The notes under the pieces are model-generated. The model had not been told where the DNA came from. It was given only the letters and a program-made list of their open reading frames with translations, and did no database searches. Positions 22,176 to 33,957 of a stretch of 64,000 bases of DNA are shown piece by piece. A program made the position numbers and the translations under genes. Numbering within the stretch: position 1 is the first letter of the stretch; every line of letters starts with the position of its first letter. Source of the stretch: Camarhynchus parvulus (taxonomy: Eukaryota > Chordata > Aves > Passeriformes > Thraupidae); contig NC_044573.1 of assembly GCF_901933205.1 (NCBI RefSeq), forward strand, positions 60,875,993-60,939,992, written 5' to 3'.

Positions 22176-25100
22176 GCTACAACACTATATTGTAAAGCTT
22201 CCTGATTATTGGTGGAACAGAAAATAAACAAAAGGCAGCACTTTCCTTGTGTCCCAGGTGTGTTTTGGCCCGAAGTCAGGGATGACCACTCAAACCCCTG
22301 TGAGGCTGTCAGCAAAGAGATGGGTCAGGCAGGTGCTGAAGAACTGGTGAAGGGCAGAATGGGGATGAAATGAGGGTATGATGAAGGCAGCTGTCCTCCT
22401 CTGCCAGCACCTGCAATACAAATGTGCCCAGGGTTATCTGAGGGCAAGTGCTTGTGGTGAAGGGAAATAGGAGAGTAAAAGAAGGTATGAAAGTAGAACA
22501 TGGGTAGCCTTTAAAGTTCCACAGACTTGAAGGAGATAAAAAAGATATATTTCTCAAATGGCTAAGGTATAACGTTGGGGGAGATAGGAACCAGGGGGAA
22601 AGGATTTCTTTTTCTCTTTGTCCCTATTTTGCCCTTTTTCTTCCTACAACCTCTTGCTTGATACAGTGAGTCACAATATGTGTCAGAGGGATGGGAAACT
22701 TCGAGCCACAGATCCTCTCTGTCACAGCCACACTTCCAACCAAAATTCCTGCTGAACTCAACTCCACAGAGCACTCCTGCAGCTGCTTTCAAAGCAGTGC
22801 TCACCACCTGGTTGCCTCCAGACATGCATTTTTTGGGACACCCACACCAATAATTTACATTGTGGTAAAACCTCAGTCTCATCATGGTTTGTCTTGAGCT
22901 ATAAAAGTGAGGTAAAAGGGAGAGCCCGTACTTTAATCTTTCCCACAATATGGATTTTTTTCTGTTCATTATAGTCACCATGGGACATTACTTAGGGAAA
23001 TGCAGGCCTGATAAAGGCTAGCACTTAAAATGGCAACTCAGCCACATCAGGAAAAGACAACAGGATGCTGAGCCTGTCACAGCAGAGCTGCTGCCACTGC
23101 TCAGCTGGTGTCCCCTACAAGGTCTTTCTGGCCCTGGGCTGCTCTTTGGGTTACTCTCCAACTTCAGGGGCAGCCAGGTGCCTCACCAGGCACAGCAGAT
23201 TTGTGTTGTATCAGGCCTATTTTGAACATGGGGAGCCAGACCAGATAGGTATCAACAGGACTTAAAATCCAGTTTAAACCAAATCCTCCCTCACATCCTC
23301 AGTCAGGATTTCGACAAATAAATAACAAGCTGGGGAATAATTAGTAGTCACCGTGTCACATCCTGAAGTGGAACAAACCCAGGCTATATGTGATAGGTAT
23401 TGAGGCTGGAGAGAAGCGTGTCACCCAGTTAAGAAGGAGATTGCCAGGTTTTCCTTTAGACTAGGAAAATTTGCACTTTCCCTTGTACTTGCTCAACAGT
23501 TTTTTTAATCGACATGTACAATAATGCTTATTTACAAATCATGCATATCAACAAATAATGTGTGCCTAGAAATACATCGTGATGACATGAAATCCTGGAA
23601 TCCTTGCCTCAAGGTCTTGATATTTGATAAAAATGTTTTGGGAGAAATGGAGGATAATTTAGTTATTTCATAGGTCATGATAAATATTAAGAATGTGAAA
23701 CATATGAATCAATAAATTTTCTTGGAAGAAAATATACAAACATTTTCTGGAAGTTTGGAGAGCATTCCAATTTTAAGTCTCTTAATTCTATTACGTACAT
23801 TAGGCTTCAAAACTTTAATTCGTTCAAGCATGCAAGGAAAAAGCAACACCTGAAATAACCCAGATTTATAAAAAAATGGCCTTTAGCACTGCCCTGTTCT
23901 TTATTAAAGATAAGCCTTTTTAAAATATAATCAACAGCTTGTGAAGGTATAAATGCAAATGACAGTAGGTCTGACTGGGGGGAAATTTACTGCAGCATCA
24001 CTTCTACCCTACAGAGCAGAAGAAGCTCTGATATCTGACCTGTTTAGTCATCTACAACAATTTCTGTCTTGGCTTTTGCTCTTTGCTGAAAAAGCATCTC
24101 CCCCTCTTGTGGCTGCATTTCACCCCAGGTTTTCCCTTTCCACTTTCAGGTTGTGTAATAAGTCACAGCAAGGGCATCTAATCACGTCTAGAATGTGACA
24201 ACATTTGGTTCAGATTCCCTTATCAGCATCACCTTTCCTCCTGTCCCTGTCCCATCCTTAAAGAAGACCAGGCAGTGGGCCTTGGAGATCAGTCACACGT
24301 CGACCGCTTCTTCAAACACTTCATGTGGGAAACCATGCAGGGGCAGGGCTGCTGAGCTGCAGACCTGGAAAATAACAAAATAACTGTCATCAAGACCTTT
24401 GCATCTGTCAAAGGAATTTCAGCTCAGTGACACAGCTTTGCCTCTATTTTGTTGTTTGATTTTTTTTTTAACTTCAGAAACCCCTTGGATTCTCTACGAC
24501 TTAAAACTACCACTGTGGGGCATTACTAGGGGAAGAACTCTACTTCACACACTGATTTTGGCCAAGAGTTACTTACACACCTTTAAGGTGAAAGAGGTCT
24601 TTGTGGCATATTTTGCTCTGACTCAGATAAAACCTCATGCTTTGATTCCATTGTTTCTGTCGATCTGTGGAAAACCCTGTGCTCCTGCAGCCCTTTAAAG
24701 TCAATTGCGGCTGGCTCTGGGCTGCATGAGGGGCAGGGCAGCCTCCCCTGCCTTGTTGTCCCATGGCCCCAGACAGCCTCTCTAGAGGGCATGGGCTGCC
24801 CCGTGCTCCTGGCTGCCTTCCATGGTAAGCCAAAGGAGATTTCAGCCCTTTACCTGAGGACCAACATCAGCCAGCAGAGCTGGGTTGGGCAGGCAGGGAG
24901 GTGCTTCCAACCCCAGCCATACAAGGTGAGGAAGGGTGGCTCTGATCTTGAATACATCACCTTAGCCTGAGCCTGACTCTAAATATTTGATGGAGACCAA
25001 CAGAGTGTGGTGGGTCTGAAGTTTGGCTTGTGTGGTGGGTTCTGCTAGACACCAAAATTCATGTATGTTATCACAGATTTTGTTGAACCAGGACCTGATT

Positions 25101-26127
25101 GTGCTGAAACGTGTCTCACTGCAGAAATGTGAAGTGCTGCTGCATATACCCTATACGTGCATCATAAAGTACAAAACCTGTTGCAAACCTGACCTCTATT
25201 TCATCTTGTTATGTCTTAAAAGATGCCACCTGCTTCCTACATGAGTGTTTTTACATGCAATGGAATTGGACTATAATGGCATTTAGAGCCTTACAGCCAG
25301 TTTGGAAATTTGTGCACAAATTTTTTTAGTTCCTCAACTGTGCTCATTTAGCAGTGGCTTTTGTGAGTCCTACTTAAATCTCAGTTCAAAAGCCCCTTTT
25401 GAAAGCTGTGTGCATATATTCTAAAATGGAAGGAAAATGTAAATTACATGTTTTGAATACATTTAAACACATCAGTATTGGCCTGCTGCTATCACTGTGC
25501 ATGGAAGGCAGAAAACATTTTGCCATCTTACATAATTTGCATTTAAATTCTGTTGAACCTTTTATCAAACAATCTTTTATTTTTGCTTTGGTTGAATGCA
25601 AAATCACATCCAAATATTGGAAGTGATGTGCTTTGAAAGCAAATGATATCTTGCCATTTCTTCCCTTGCTGATAATAGCAACCTTAAGACTTGTTAACTT
25701 TTATGGGGCTATGTCCTTTTCTTTGTAGTATGCAAGACAGAATGTCTAGTAAGACTTAATAAAAACATAAAACCTAAATCAAGTTTCAGCTTTGACCTTA
25801 ATATCCTCCTCACTGTACAAACCTTTGTAAGCTAGTCAATGAGTTATGCTTTGAATTCACACAACTCTTTTTTCCTGAAGATCACACAGAACTTGAAATA
25901 ATTATCCACCAGAAAGAACTGCAACTATTTACATGTCTCTTGGCTGAATTTACATATTATTTCCCTGACACTGTAAGTGTTGTTGTGGTATTTTTGCCTC
26001 CATGTAGACCAGAACAGTAGCCAAGCTTAGCTGGAGAGGGTCAACACCATCAGTCTTCCTGTGAGGCACTCTGGCAAGAGGAGGTTGCAGATAATGCACA
26101 CAGGAAGGATATTATTAAAAATAGTAT
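22176..26127. other. AT-rich non-coding stretch
   Basis: Short frames only (the largest is 139 codons on the minus strand at 22562-22981), with no recognisable domain and no supporting splice pattern. I see no transposon with confidence in this interval. Confidence 0.6.
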
Positions 26128-26388
26128 TTCCTTCCTTCCTTCCTTCCTTCCTTCCTTCCTTCCTTCCTTCCTTCCTTCCTTCCTTCCTTCCTTCCTTCCT
26201 TCCTTCCTTCCTTCCTTCCTTCCTTCCTTCCTTCCTTCCTTCCTTCCTTCCTTCCTTCCTTCCTTCCTTCCTTCCTTCCTTCCTTCCTTCCTTCCTTCCT
26301 TCCTTCCTTCCTTCCTTCCTTCCTTCCTTCCTTCCTTCCTTCCTTCCTTCCTTCCTTCCTTCCTTCCTTCCTTCCTTCCTTCCTTCCT
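26128..26388 (+). repeat. Long pure (TTCC)n microsatellite
   Basis: About 65 uninterrupted TTCC tetramers (261 bp) with no mismatch visible, an exceptionally long and homogeneous tetranucleotide array. It continues directly into (CCCT)n. The open frame across it (Phe-Leu-Pro-Ser repeats, 26061-26456) is produced by the repeat and is not a gene. Such a tract can adopt triplex (H-DNA) structure and is likely to vary in length between individuals. The exact unit number in an assembly is error-prone. Confidence 0.97.
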
Positions 26389-26422
26389 CCCTCCCTCCCT
26401 CCCTCCCTCCCTCCCTCCCTCC
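26389..26422 (+). repeat. (CCCT)n tail of the compound microsatellite
   Basis: About eight CCCT tetramers follow the TTCC array without interruption. A T-to-C change at one unit position, spread by slippage, would explain the transition. Together the two arrays form about 295 bp of pure pyrimidine on the plus strand. Confidence 0.95.
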
Positions 26423-28976
26423 TTTTCAGATAAAGTATATTACTTCCTTTCCCTAAAAGATTTCAGTGATGTTTCACTGCCAGATATCCAACCCTGTCAT
26501 AACTTTAATCTAAAAAGTTCATATTTGCATCATATTTGCTACTAATAAATTATTCCTTTATAGCTTGCATGGGGAGATATGGCTTTTCTGGGAAGGCCGT
26601 TCTAGGCTGTTGGGGTTACTGTCAAACCGTGATGAAGAAATGCAGAGGATGGGTCAGATCCAGAGGAAAGCCCCTGCATTCTGGATTGAATGCCAGGGAA
26701 GTGGATCAGGAGAAGATGAGCCTTTAGTGGAAGAAGTCAACTGCTCATAGTTGGCTCAGCCCGTCAGTCAGCAGCTGTGGCACGGGGTTATCAGTCTGTG
26801 TTTCTGCTGCAGATGAGGAGATAGTAGCTTATTTCCAAGACACCTTTAATTGGCTTTAGTCTGGTAGCACAGAGCACTGATAAGTTATCAACCCTTTCTA
26901 ATCAGACACTAGTTCTGCTCTCCAACACACCAGCTAGACCCGTTTAGGTAGTGGTCATATGCCTATATGTGGAAGAGCTGCTGCAGCAAGAATTTATGTT
27001 TAAAAGTATCAGTGAGCGGCTGAAAAACTGTCCTCTGCCAAATAAAATTATTTCACATCAGAGGAAAGAAAACACATTCCCAAAGGGGATGTGCTTTGTT
27101 TGTGTACACTGCAATGTGGCAGCCTTTCTAATTATCACCTAGTCAAAGAGGATGTTTTCTGTTTTGTGCGTATGGCTGCATGTTACTCATTCCTGGCTGA
27201 ATTCTCACCCCTGTAATTTCAGCACTCATCTGTAGCACTGGAATGTGTGCCCAAAGAAGAAAGCCCATGAGAAACAGATTCGTGAGAAAAAAGAAAGCAA
27301 ATCCCCTCCTCCTTGAAATCTATAACAACACCCCCCTTGTATGGATGTGAGACACTTCAAAAAGATGGGTGTAGTAGAAAATTAAAAGCATGCTTTGGCT
27401 TCATGTTTCGGAAGCGCTAGTTCAAGTAGCAGCAGGTATCTTGCTTTCTCTGCTCTCAGTTTCCCCACATCAGATTTATAATCTATTCCCAAACACGCAC
27501 GAGGAGTGCATACCAAGCAGATACTTTTACTTTCAACACAGATGCATCCCATCTCCTTTGTACAAGACTGTGACCACAGACAGAAGTCTCTTGCAGGGAC
27601 TCTATTATTAGTACCATTCTCATTAGTTTCCTCTTTGTTCCTCCATTTTTTTCTCTTTCAGTTGAAACACTGACAGAATAGTGAATATATTTCATCATCC
27701 AAAGAATATATTTGTTGTAGGTATTTTTCCTATAGAAATTTGGAGCATAAATTATGCAAAAGCTCTCTGCTTCTTCGTTTCACTGCAGATATATGACAAG
27801 TCTTCTCTGTTTGCATAGCTCTGAATTCAGGTGTTAACAGGCAACTTTAGGAAAGAAAATCTGCCTCATATACACTGTGTTTCAAAATTAAGGTGTCATG
27901 TTTAAAACATGGAGTTATTGAAATCTGAGATAATCTATTTCTGTATTTCTTTAGTGTGAGCTGCACATACCTGCTCACTATGATACATTGCAAAGCCCCA
28001 ATTCACCAATCATTCAGAAGCCATCTCAGCTCAAAATCTGGTGGTTAAAGCATGCTGCACATCCTGGCCCACTTGTAGATCCAGTTTTCCTCAGCACAGG
28101 AACCCCAGTACGGAGAGAGGTGGGGAGCAGGTCTCTATTAAGAATCCCCAAGTACCCACCTATTCTTTTTTGCCTGCCTGAATTGAGAAAAGGGGATGTT
28201 GCACCAGCACATATGTAGCCCTAACATCTGAGCACCTTGATCATTCAGGAAACTTGTGTGACTTGAATTTTCAGATAGATGGATTTGTCCCAGCCTCACA
28301 CAAAACCCTCTTCTTCTTTGGGAGAGTGGACAGAGAATTGCACTGCCTACGCTTCTGACTCATTCCTGTATTAGCAACTTGCTTTGCTTCCCATCTCTTC
28401 AGGAGATAACATTAGAACTGCAGGTTCAACCCATCCCCTGTCTTTCTGGAGTGGCTCATTCCTGAGCATTTGCTTGTCTTTTCCCCAGGCTTGTTTGCAA
28501 CGTGTCAGTGATGGTGATAAAAGTCAGCTGAACTGAAGGCAATGTTAACAGCCAAGTATGTCTTCACACTGTCCCTCTGAAGTGCCTCCTAGAAAGTCTG
28601 GAAAAAGGACGTGAATAGTTTATTAAGGACAGTATGTAAAGGACATTACTACCTTTTTGGTAGCCTCTCTGGAGACTTGTGTAACAAGGTTGCTCATTCC
28701 TTCCATGACAACAAATCATCTGAGTGTTCCTTGTCCGAGAAGTGGAACATGGTTAAATTAAACACAAGGCATAGCGTAGTCCTCTGACAGCAAGGCTTCA
28801 GCTGCAGCTTGTGAGGGCTGAGCTCCATCCATCCTGGAGGAAGGAGCTGCTCGGTGCCCCAGGAATCTGGGCAGCCCCTGTGGCCTCAGGATGCTCAGAC
28901 TCCTATCAGATGGGCTCCTTTAAATCTGCAGCTTTACTTTCAATTGATTCTTGAGAAACAACAGGCCCTGCAGGGG

Positions 28977-29075
28977 AAAAAACCCAACAAAAAATCTAAA
29001 AAAAAAAGAAAAGAAAAAAGAAAAAGAAAAAAGAAAAACAAAAAAGAAAAAGGAAAAAGGAAAAAAGAAAGAAAG
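28977..29075 (+). repeat. A-rich low-complexity tract
   Basis: About 100 bp of A runs broken by single G or C bases ('gaaaaaagaaaaag', 'aaaggaaaaagg'). The lysine-rich open frame through it comes from composition. A retrocopy tail was considered, but no transcript-like body lies upstream. Confidence 0.85.
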
Positions 29076-30184
29076 CTTTCAATTCAAAGCACATAGTTGT
29101 GAAAAAGCCGCACTTGAACCAGGGTGAGAGAAAGCAGCTCAAGGCATATATTCTACCCCAGCCTGTATTTAATTATGTGTTTTGAATTGAAAACAAACAT
29201 ATTGAAAATGGCTACTGAGACGCACTTCTTGAATGAATCCAAGATGGTGGCAGATGTTACGGCTTCTGTGATAAATGATTTCAAAGGCACACAGGCCCAT
29301 CACCCCTCTAAAGTGACAGCACTTGGGTCTCTACAGCCGCCCTCCAGCTCTCCAGCAGTTCCTTCACTTGATGGTTTTTGGGACGCTTTTCCACCCTGTT
29401 TCACAACATTGCCACATCATTCAAGTGGGATGAAACCGAGCCGTTTCTGTGACATTCGTGCAGCAGGACGGCCACTGTGATCCTAAAGAATGTGGCACCC
29501 ACAAGCAGACACATGGCTTTGATATTTTTTTATTTTATTCAGAGCCCTTTAATTTAGAAAGCCATGTGTCACCAGGCAAAACCGAATGCTTGCTCGCAGT
29601 GATCACAGCCTCCTGCCTCTCTGCCCTGCAGCAGTTTATGACTCAAGAAGTTGCTAGAGAAGCTCCTCAGGAAAGTCCTCCATTTTTAAGAAATGTTGTT
29701 CACTGTCTGCCAGTTAGCCAAGAGGCTGGAAGATACAACTGGCCCAGCACAAGCCTTAAAAAATAGTAGGCTCCTTAAAAAACCCAGAAGGCCATAGCCA
29801 AAAGTAAACTGTAGCTTTCCCTTTGAATAATGGCATAATGGGTAATGGGGCTGTGGGAAGAATCAATATGTTCAAGTACAACAAAAGAGTTCTGAAAAAT
29901 GAATGTATCCTAAACACCAAGCTGGGACAGCCACATATAGAATACATGGAAAATTACTAATATACCAGTATGGGCGGGGAAGAATAAGAAATAATTTTGG
30001 ACCAAAATATAGTGTATTGGACAAACGAAAAAAAAATTTTCATCTAGCTCATATTTTCTCCTAGGGTGGAAGACAAGTCTCCTCCCAAACAACTTGTAAT
30101 TTTACACTATATCCCTTCCCTCCTCTTCTGCAACTTGCCAGTGTTTTGGGAGAAGGCTTTTCTTCCTGGCTTCCCTAGCCCAAG

Positions 30185-30216
30185 GCTGTAGGATGCCCTG
30201 GCTGTAGGATGCCCTG
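30185..30216 (+). repeat. 16-bp perfect tandem duplication
   Basis: The unit gctgtaggatgccctg occurs twice with no gap and no mismatch (30185-30200 and 30201-30216), indicating a recent slippage or duplication event. Confidence 0.95.
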
Positions 30217-31251
30217 GGAAGGAGTATTCCATCACCTGTATAAAATTATCTTGAAAAGATCAAATTTGGGAAAGAGACTAGGAAGACAAAATTACTTACA
30301 TTCAATGAAATAAGTAATTATTTAGCTACTAAATTTTGTTTTTGTGATTCTCTTACACTGATAACACCTAGAGCCTCTGTGGCTGGGAAGAGCCATGAAA
30401 ATGCTGAGCCTCGCCCAGTTAGCTCTGCTTGACCTCCCACTTGACTCCGTTACACCTCGCCTGTGATGCAGACCATGACCTGCTCTCAGGTTTCCCACTT
30501 GTGAGCGTTGAAGTGTTAGTCCCGTAATCCACTTTGTAAGTGGGCTGTAAGATGGGTGCATGAGGCACAGGCAAATTCCTCCTGTGAGAGATACGGCCCT
30601 AGCAGTCGTAGGCATGTGGATCAAATAGTGCAGGCAGGGGTCAAGGATCCAGATAAGCAGAAGGTGAGGTCCAGGAGCATCCAGCTCTCTTGTCATGAGG
30701 AGAGTCTTGTAGCCCACTTTCCTTGTTATTTCAACTTGTAGCAACACAGAAATGTCTTCAAATATCAGCTCAGTCTTGGGGTTTCTCAACATCAGTTCCC
30801 ATGATAGGAATACTGTGATTGGTAAACTCAGGTGCTTTTCGTATCAAACTCTTCATTCTTTGGATACAGAACCTACCTGGAATCTGTGGACTAAGCAGCA
30901 GTGGTTCTTAGGAAATCTAGGAGAGATTGGTCCCAGCATAGCCATCAACCAGGATGAAATTTAACTTCATCAGTATTGTATGTTATTCAGAAATACTTAT
31001 TTACTGTTAAAAAAAAAGGAGAGAGATATGGAGCTCTTGTACACCTTACTATTTTCTGCCATTCTGCCAGGAAGAGCCTTTTGGAGGATGAAACACACAT
31101 CTACATCTATGTAATGATGCTTGGCTTATGCTGGGGTCCTGAATGATCTTTCAGAAAACGATAATAATAAAAAAAAAATAACCTTACAAAATTGTTAAGT
31201 AGAAACACACTCAAACATCACTTCTCTGCAGGCAGACTTTTCAGTGTTCTG

Positions 31252-31282
31252 ACACACACACTGCCTCCTGCAGTGTGTGTGT
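31252..31282. repeat. Perfect hairpin with AC/GT arms
   Basis: The left arm acacacacactgc (31252-31264) is the exact reverse complement of the right arm gcagtgtgtgtgt (31270-31282), separated by the 5-base loop ctcct. This looks like an AC microsatellite facing its inverse. Confidence 0.9.
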
Positions 31283-33404
31283 GTTGTTGTGCCTGTATTT
31301 GCTGCTTGTGCATACACGTTCAGCCACGAACACAATGGTCACCTGTCTTCCAAAATATCTTGGTGTTACTGCTCGACTGTGCTGTATTATAAACACACAT
31401 TCTTTCCTGTTGGTTTCTTGACCTGGGCTAGCTGTGGAGACAGCAGTCATAAGCAGCAATTCCATTAACATCTGTGTTATTTCTTTCCTTCTGTGACTTT
31501 TAGTTCCCTGAATTGTATTTCACAGTTAGTAGCTGTTTGGAGCTAGATCTAAGAAAAAGACAACACAACTACAAACTGTGTACTTGGCCCCCAGAATGCA
31601 ATTTGAAGGTTGGAGTTACATCCCTTTATTGCTTTAGCAAAGTGTCCTGAGTACCCTGACTGTAAAGCCATCTATGGTCAGCTAATAGAAAACAAAAAAT
31701 GTGGAATTGCACTGAAAATCCTGTCCAGTTCCAGCTGTCAGAGACAAGATTAAGGTTGCAAAGATGTCTTCCCCCACAGAGGAGAGACAATCTGTTCCTT
31801 TGTGGAATATTTCCTACGACCAAAATGGGATGGGCACATTGTGGCTACTGCTACATTACTGCTTAAATGATCCTCTTGCTCAGAGAAAAGAAACCAGGGG
31901 ACTCATTCCATAGTGGGAAGGGATTCAAGGCATTTGAAACTGGACATGCCATCCTGGCAGCCTGTTATGTTTTTGCCCAGGGGATGTTTTGCACTGTCCT
32001 GCTGATGCTGTGACTGCGCAGAGGAGCACAGGACAGAGACATGCTTCTTGCCTTACAGAGACTTTGGGTGAAAAAATGGAAAGCCAGAAAAAGGCTGACA
32101 GCAGAGATCAAAACCCACACCATCTTAAGTGTGGCAGCAGCATGGGACAGTCCCTGCACAGGAGAGGGACCAACAGCAAACACCAGGCAGAGCTGCCTTC
32201 CTTCCTCCCCATTCCCACTTGCAGGGCTGCAGTCAGCGCTCATGGACTGCGATGAGGAGAAAGGAAAGCCCCTCCCACAGATGCCACAGGGTAAAATGAT
32301 GGTGGGAGAGGAAACACCAGAGACAGAGGAAGTAGGAAAGGACAATTTGTGCAACTTGCACAAACTGGCAGATAGGAAAGCACAACTAGGAAAACAAATA
32401 AGCTGTCAGGGAAAATAACAAATTAATAGAGAGAAAACACCCAGGAAAGAGACAGCCTGATCCGGGATTTGTAAGCAGGGAGTTTCCCTCTGCAGTATTA
32501 TTTCAGGGAAAGGTTAATCAGGAAAACACTGAGAGACTTTTTAAAAGCCATTGCCTGCATCTATATCAGTAAACTAAACAGCCCTTTGTCTGCTCCAAAG
32601 TTGGAGATACAGCCTGGCCACATCTGTAGCTATTGAACTCTTCTGACCTCTAAAGTATGGTGTCCATGGGTAGGCTGCCTGTTGGGAACAGGCCCCAGGT
32701 GAGCTGTGACCAGGAATCCTTTGGGAGAATTGCTGACTGGCATGACTAAACAGTGCAAGGGACATTTCAGAAAGTTAAAAACGTTCACAATTGAGAATAC
32801 ATTCCCAGATCTCAGCAAGTTTTATCATCACAGATAGTCGTGGGTGGCAGTGCATTTTGCACTCCCATTAGAAGCATCATCTAATGGTGTTTGATGGTAA
32901 GGACAGAAGCTGACTTGGGAAAAGTATGATGCAAAGATGTTGGGGCACGGGGAATGGCAAAAGCTCTCTCTCTGATCCAACATCCTGTACTGAAGAGTGG
33001 GCAAGGACCAGAACTTTGGGAGGAGGTTGGACAGGCATATAAGAGAATAGGTGACCAACATGGCTCTGAGACAGCACAAGTGTCTGTTGCTTTCTGCTGT
33101 AATTCTGCTTACAAATCAGGTTTTTAAAGAGTAATTAATATCGCCTCTTCTTTAAAGAGATCCTAAAATGCAAAAGATTTTTAATATTTATCAGCTCATT
33201 GTATTTTTATCATTATTTTGTCTGTTCATTCACTGGCTTGGTCACTTGGAGCATCCTATTATTCTCTTTGATGTGAGGTAATGCAGTTGACTTTTTTGTC
33301 ATCAGTGTAGTTGCTGCTTCCTTTCCACCTTTATGATGCAATAAGACAGCAAACAAAGATGTCTCCAGAAGTTAAGTTAGTGGGCAATCAAATCCTTTTG
33401 GTAT

Positions 33405-33957
33405 AATCACAGAATTACAGAATAGTTAGAGTTGGAAGGAGATCATCTAGTCCAACACCCATGCCAAGGCAGAGTTATCTAGAGCAGGTTACACAGGAGC
33501 GAGTCCAGGTGGGTTTTGAATTTCCGCAGAGAAGGAGATTCCATGACGTCCCTAGGCAGGCGGTTCCAGTGCTCTGCCACGCTCAACGCAAAGAAGTTCT
33601 TCCTCATGTTAAAGTGAAACTTCTTGTGTTTTAGTTTGTGGCCATTATTCCTCATCCTGTTGCTGTGCACCACTGAAGACACTGGTACCATCCTCCTGGC
33701 ACCTACCTTTGAGATATTTATATGCATTGATTTCAGTCTTCTCCAGACTGCATAGGCCCATTACCCTTGGCGTCACCTTGTAAGAGACAAGGTCCAGAAA
33801 CCCTAATCATCTTTATGGACCTCTGTTTTGTGACCCTTCATTGGATCCTCTCTGGTAGCTCCTTGTCTTTCTTGAACTGTTGAGACCAGAATTTAATCCA
33901 ATACTCCAAATGTGGCCCCACTATGGCTCAGTAGAGGGGAAGGATTATATTTGTTCT
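33405..33957 (-). mobile_element. CR1 LINE fragment, 3' end
   Basis: This is a 5'-truncated CR1 copy in antisense. Read on the minus strand it runs from 'ctactgagccatagtgg' and 'ccacatttggagtattgg' through the C-terminal reverse-transcriptase frame to the terminal 'ctattctgtaattctgtg' end. The open minus-strand frame 33479-33727 contains NMRKNFFALSVAEHWNRLPR followed by DVMESPSLRKFKTH, the signature C-terminus of CR1 ORF2. It is better preserved than the plus-strand copy at 13.2-13.5 kb. It lacks the endonuclease and most of the polymerase, so it cannot be autonomous. Confidence 0.96.

Larger units (their letters stand above)
26423..33404. other. AT-rich non-coding stretch with local duplications
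   Basis: No exon or RNA gene is recognised. The longest frame (156 codons, minus strand, 30322-30792) has no identifiable domain and is within chance expectation for 64 kb. Local structures listed separately are an A-rich tract (28977-29075), a 16-bp tandem duplication (30185-30216) and a perfect hairpin (31252-31282). Confidence 0.6.

Noticed and set aside
26061..26456. 131-codon open frame of Phe-Leu-Pro-Ser repeats
   Set aside because: It is the translation of the (TTCC)n/(CCCT)n microsatellite, which has no stop in this frame.
28854..29096. Possible processed pseudogene with poly(A) tail (lysine-rich frame)
   Set aside because: The A-rich tract is mixed with G and the upstream sequence resembles no known transcript. 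No target duplication was found by eye.
30322..30792. 156-codon minus-strand frame
   Set aside because: Length is compatible with chance; no domain, signal or splice context, and it runs through unique non-coding-like sequence.
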